From: Chloroflexota bacterium | Lineage (GTDB): Bacteria > Chloroflexota > Anaerolineae > 4572-78 > J111 | Length of the DNA stretch: 6,250 nucleotides | Reading direction: 5' to 3' | Assembly: GCA_003694775.1 (NCBI GenBank) | Contig: RFJV01000236.1 | Span: 1-6,250 of the forward strand | Shown here: positions 5,969 through 6,250 of the stretch, piece by piece | How positions within the stretch are numbered: the first letter of the stretch is position 1 | Layout of the letters: the number at the start of each line of letters is the position of its first letter | Made by a program: the position numbers and the translations under genes | Notes under the pieces: generated by a model | Database searches by the model: none | What the model was told of the DNA's origin: nothing | What the model saw: the letters and a program-made list of their open reading frames with translations, nothing else

Positions 5969-6250
5969 CTACGGGTTGTACACCTGGATGCGTTTTTCCG
6001 GCGTTCGCCGGGCCAGGCGGTCCATATTTTTCTTTACCTGAGCGATGACCTCGGCCTTGTCTACGGTCAGCAGGCGGCGGTTGTGCATGATGACCTGCCC
6101 GTTGACAATGACGGTTTGCACATCGGAGGGGCGGGCGTTGTACACCAGGCTGGCGGTGATGCTGTGCAAGGGCTGGTGGTGCGCGCCCTGCATGTCAAGC
6201 AGGATGATGTCGGCCAGGAAGCCGGGACGAAGCTGGCCGATTTTGTCGCC
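5969..6250 (-). CDS. Amidohydrolase/deaminase, C-terminal part (TrzN/MtaD-like)
   Basis: Only the last 93 codons are in the window; the frame stays open to the right edge. The visible part has the typical C-terminal layout of composite-domain metal-dependent amidohydrolases: GQLRPGFLADIILLD (the G-x-L-x-P-G-x-x-ADI motif closing the barrel), then HSITASLVYNA, then SDVQTVIVNGQVIMHNRRLLTVD (the beta-sandwich return with its VNG motif). The combination of LVYNA, DV-x-TV-x-VNG and LLTVD is most like the 5-methylthioadenosine/S-adenosylhomocysteine deaminase and TrzN/AtzA group, so a nucleoside- or base-deaminating activity is likely. The metal-binding His and Asp residues lie outside the window, so activity and substrate cannot be judged. 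It is the most upstream gene of the visible nucleoside operon; its promoter is also outside. Confidence 0.85.
   Translation of the reverse strand, partial: GDKIGQLRPGFLADIILLDMQGAHHQPLHSITASLVYNARPSDVQTVIVNGQVIMHNRRLLTVDKAEVIAQVKKNMDRLARRTPEKRIQVYNP

Noticed and set aside
5245..6048. Plus-strand open frame opposite the PfkB kinase at 5011-5961
   Set aside because: It has no domain signal and is antisense to a convincing kinase with an intact catalytic signature.

Overview
The window is GC-rich, densely coding bacterial chromosome. A Pro/Thr-rich 'PTATPTPPPP'-type linker before an extracytoplasmic-looking domain, together with the general style of the proteins, suggests an Anaerolineae-like Chloroflexota organism. 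This is an impression from composition and family recognition, not a phylogenetic result. No rRNA, tRNA, CRISPR array or insertion sequence was seen.

Layout. Positions 1-762 (+ strand) hold the 3' part of a gene for a Pro-rich linker followed by a SUMF1/FGE-sulfatase-type domain. It converges on a minus-strand block with the two stop codons overlapping in TTAA at 759-762. Everything else is on the minus strand and reads from right to left. Positions 1821-2078 encode an 85-residue protein, and 759-1790 encode a 343-residue trypsin-like serine protease whose N-terminal domain is a paralogue of that small protein. This pair sits behind its own -10 box (2155-2160) and a strong Shine-Dalgarno sequence.

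Positions 2185-6250 are a tightly packed five-gene operon. In transcription order it contains an amidohydrolase/deaminase (C-terminal part only, 5969-6250), a PfkB-family kinase (5011-5961), pseudouridine-5'-phosphate glycosidase PsuG (4072-4974), an inosine-uridine-type nucleoside hydrolase (3114-4061) and a second, divergent PfkB-family protein (2185-3114). The gaps are 7, 36 and 10 bases, followed by a 1-base stop/start overlap.

How it works together. PsuG splits pseudouridine 5'-phosphate into uracil and ribose 5-phosphate, so a kinase making that phosphate is expected. The neighbouring PfkB with an intact catalytic Asp (5011-5961) is the natural candidate. The nucleoside hydrolase would release base and ribose from ordinary nucleosides, and the deaminase would act on a base or nucleoside. 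The operon therefore looks like a (modified-)nucleoside salvage and catabolism module. The last kinase-like gene carries Asn where PfkB enzymes have the catalytic Asp, so its role is open.

The most unusual points are the free-standing copy of the protease N-terminal domain encoded directly upstream of the protease, the GAGN PfkB homologue inside the pseudouridine operon, and a degenerate AATCTCC repeat that occurs in both larger minus-strand spacers and runs into the 3' end of one gene.
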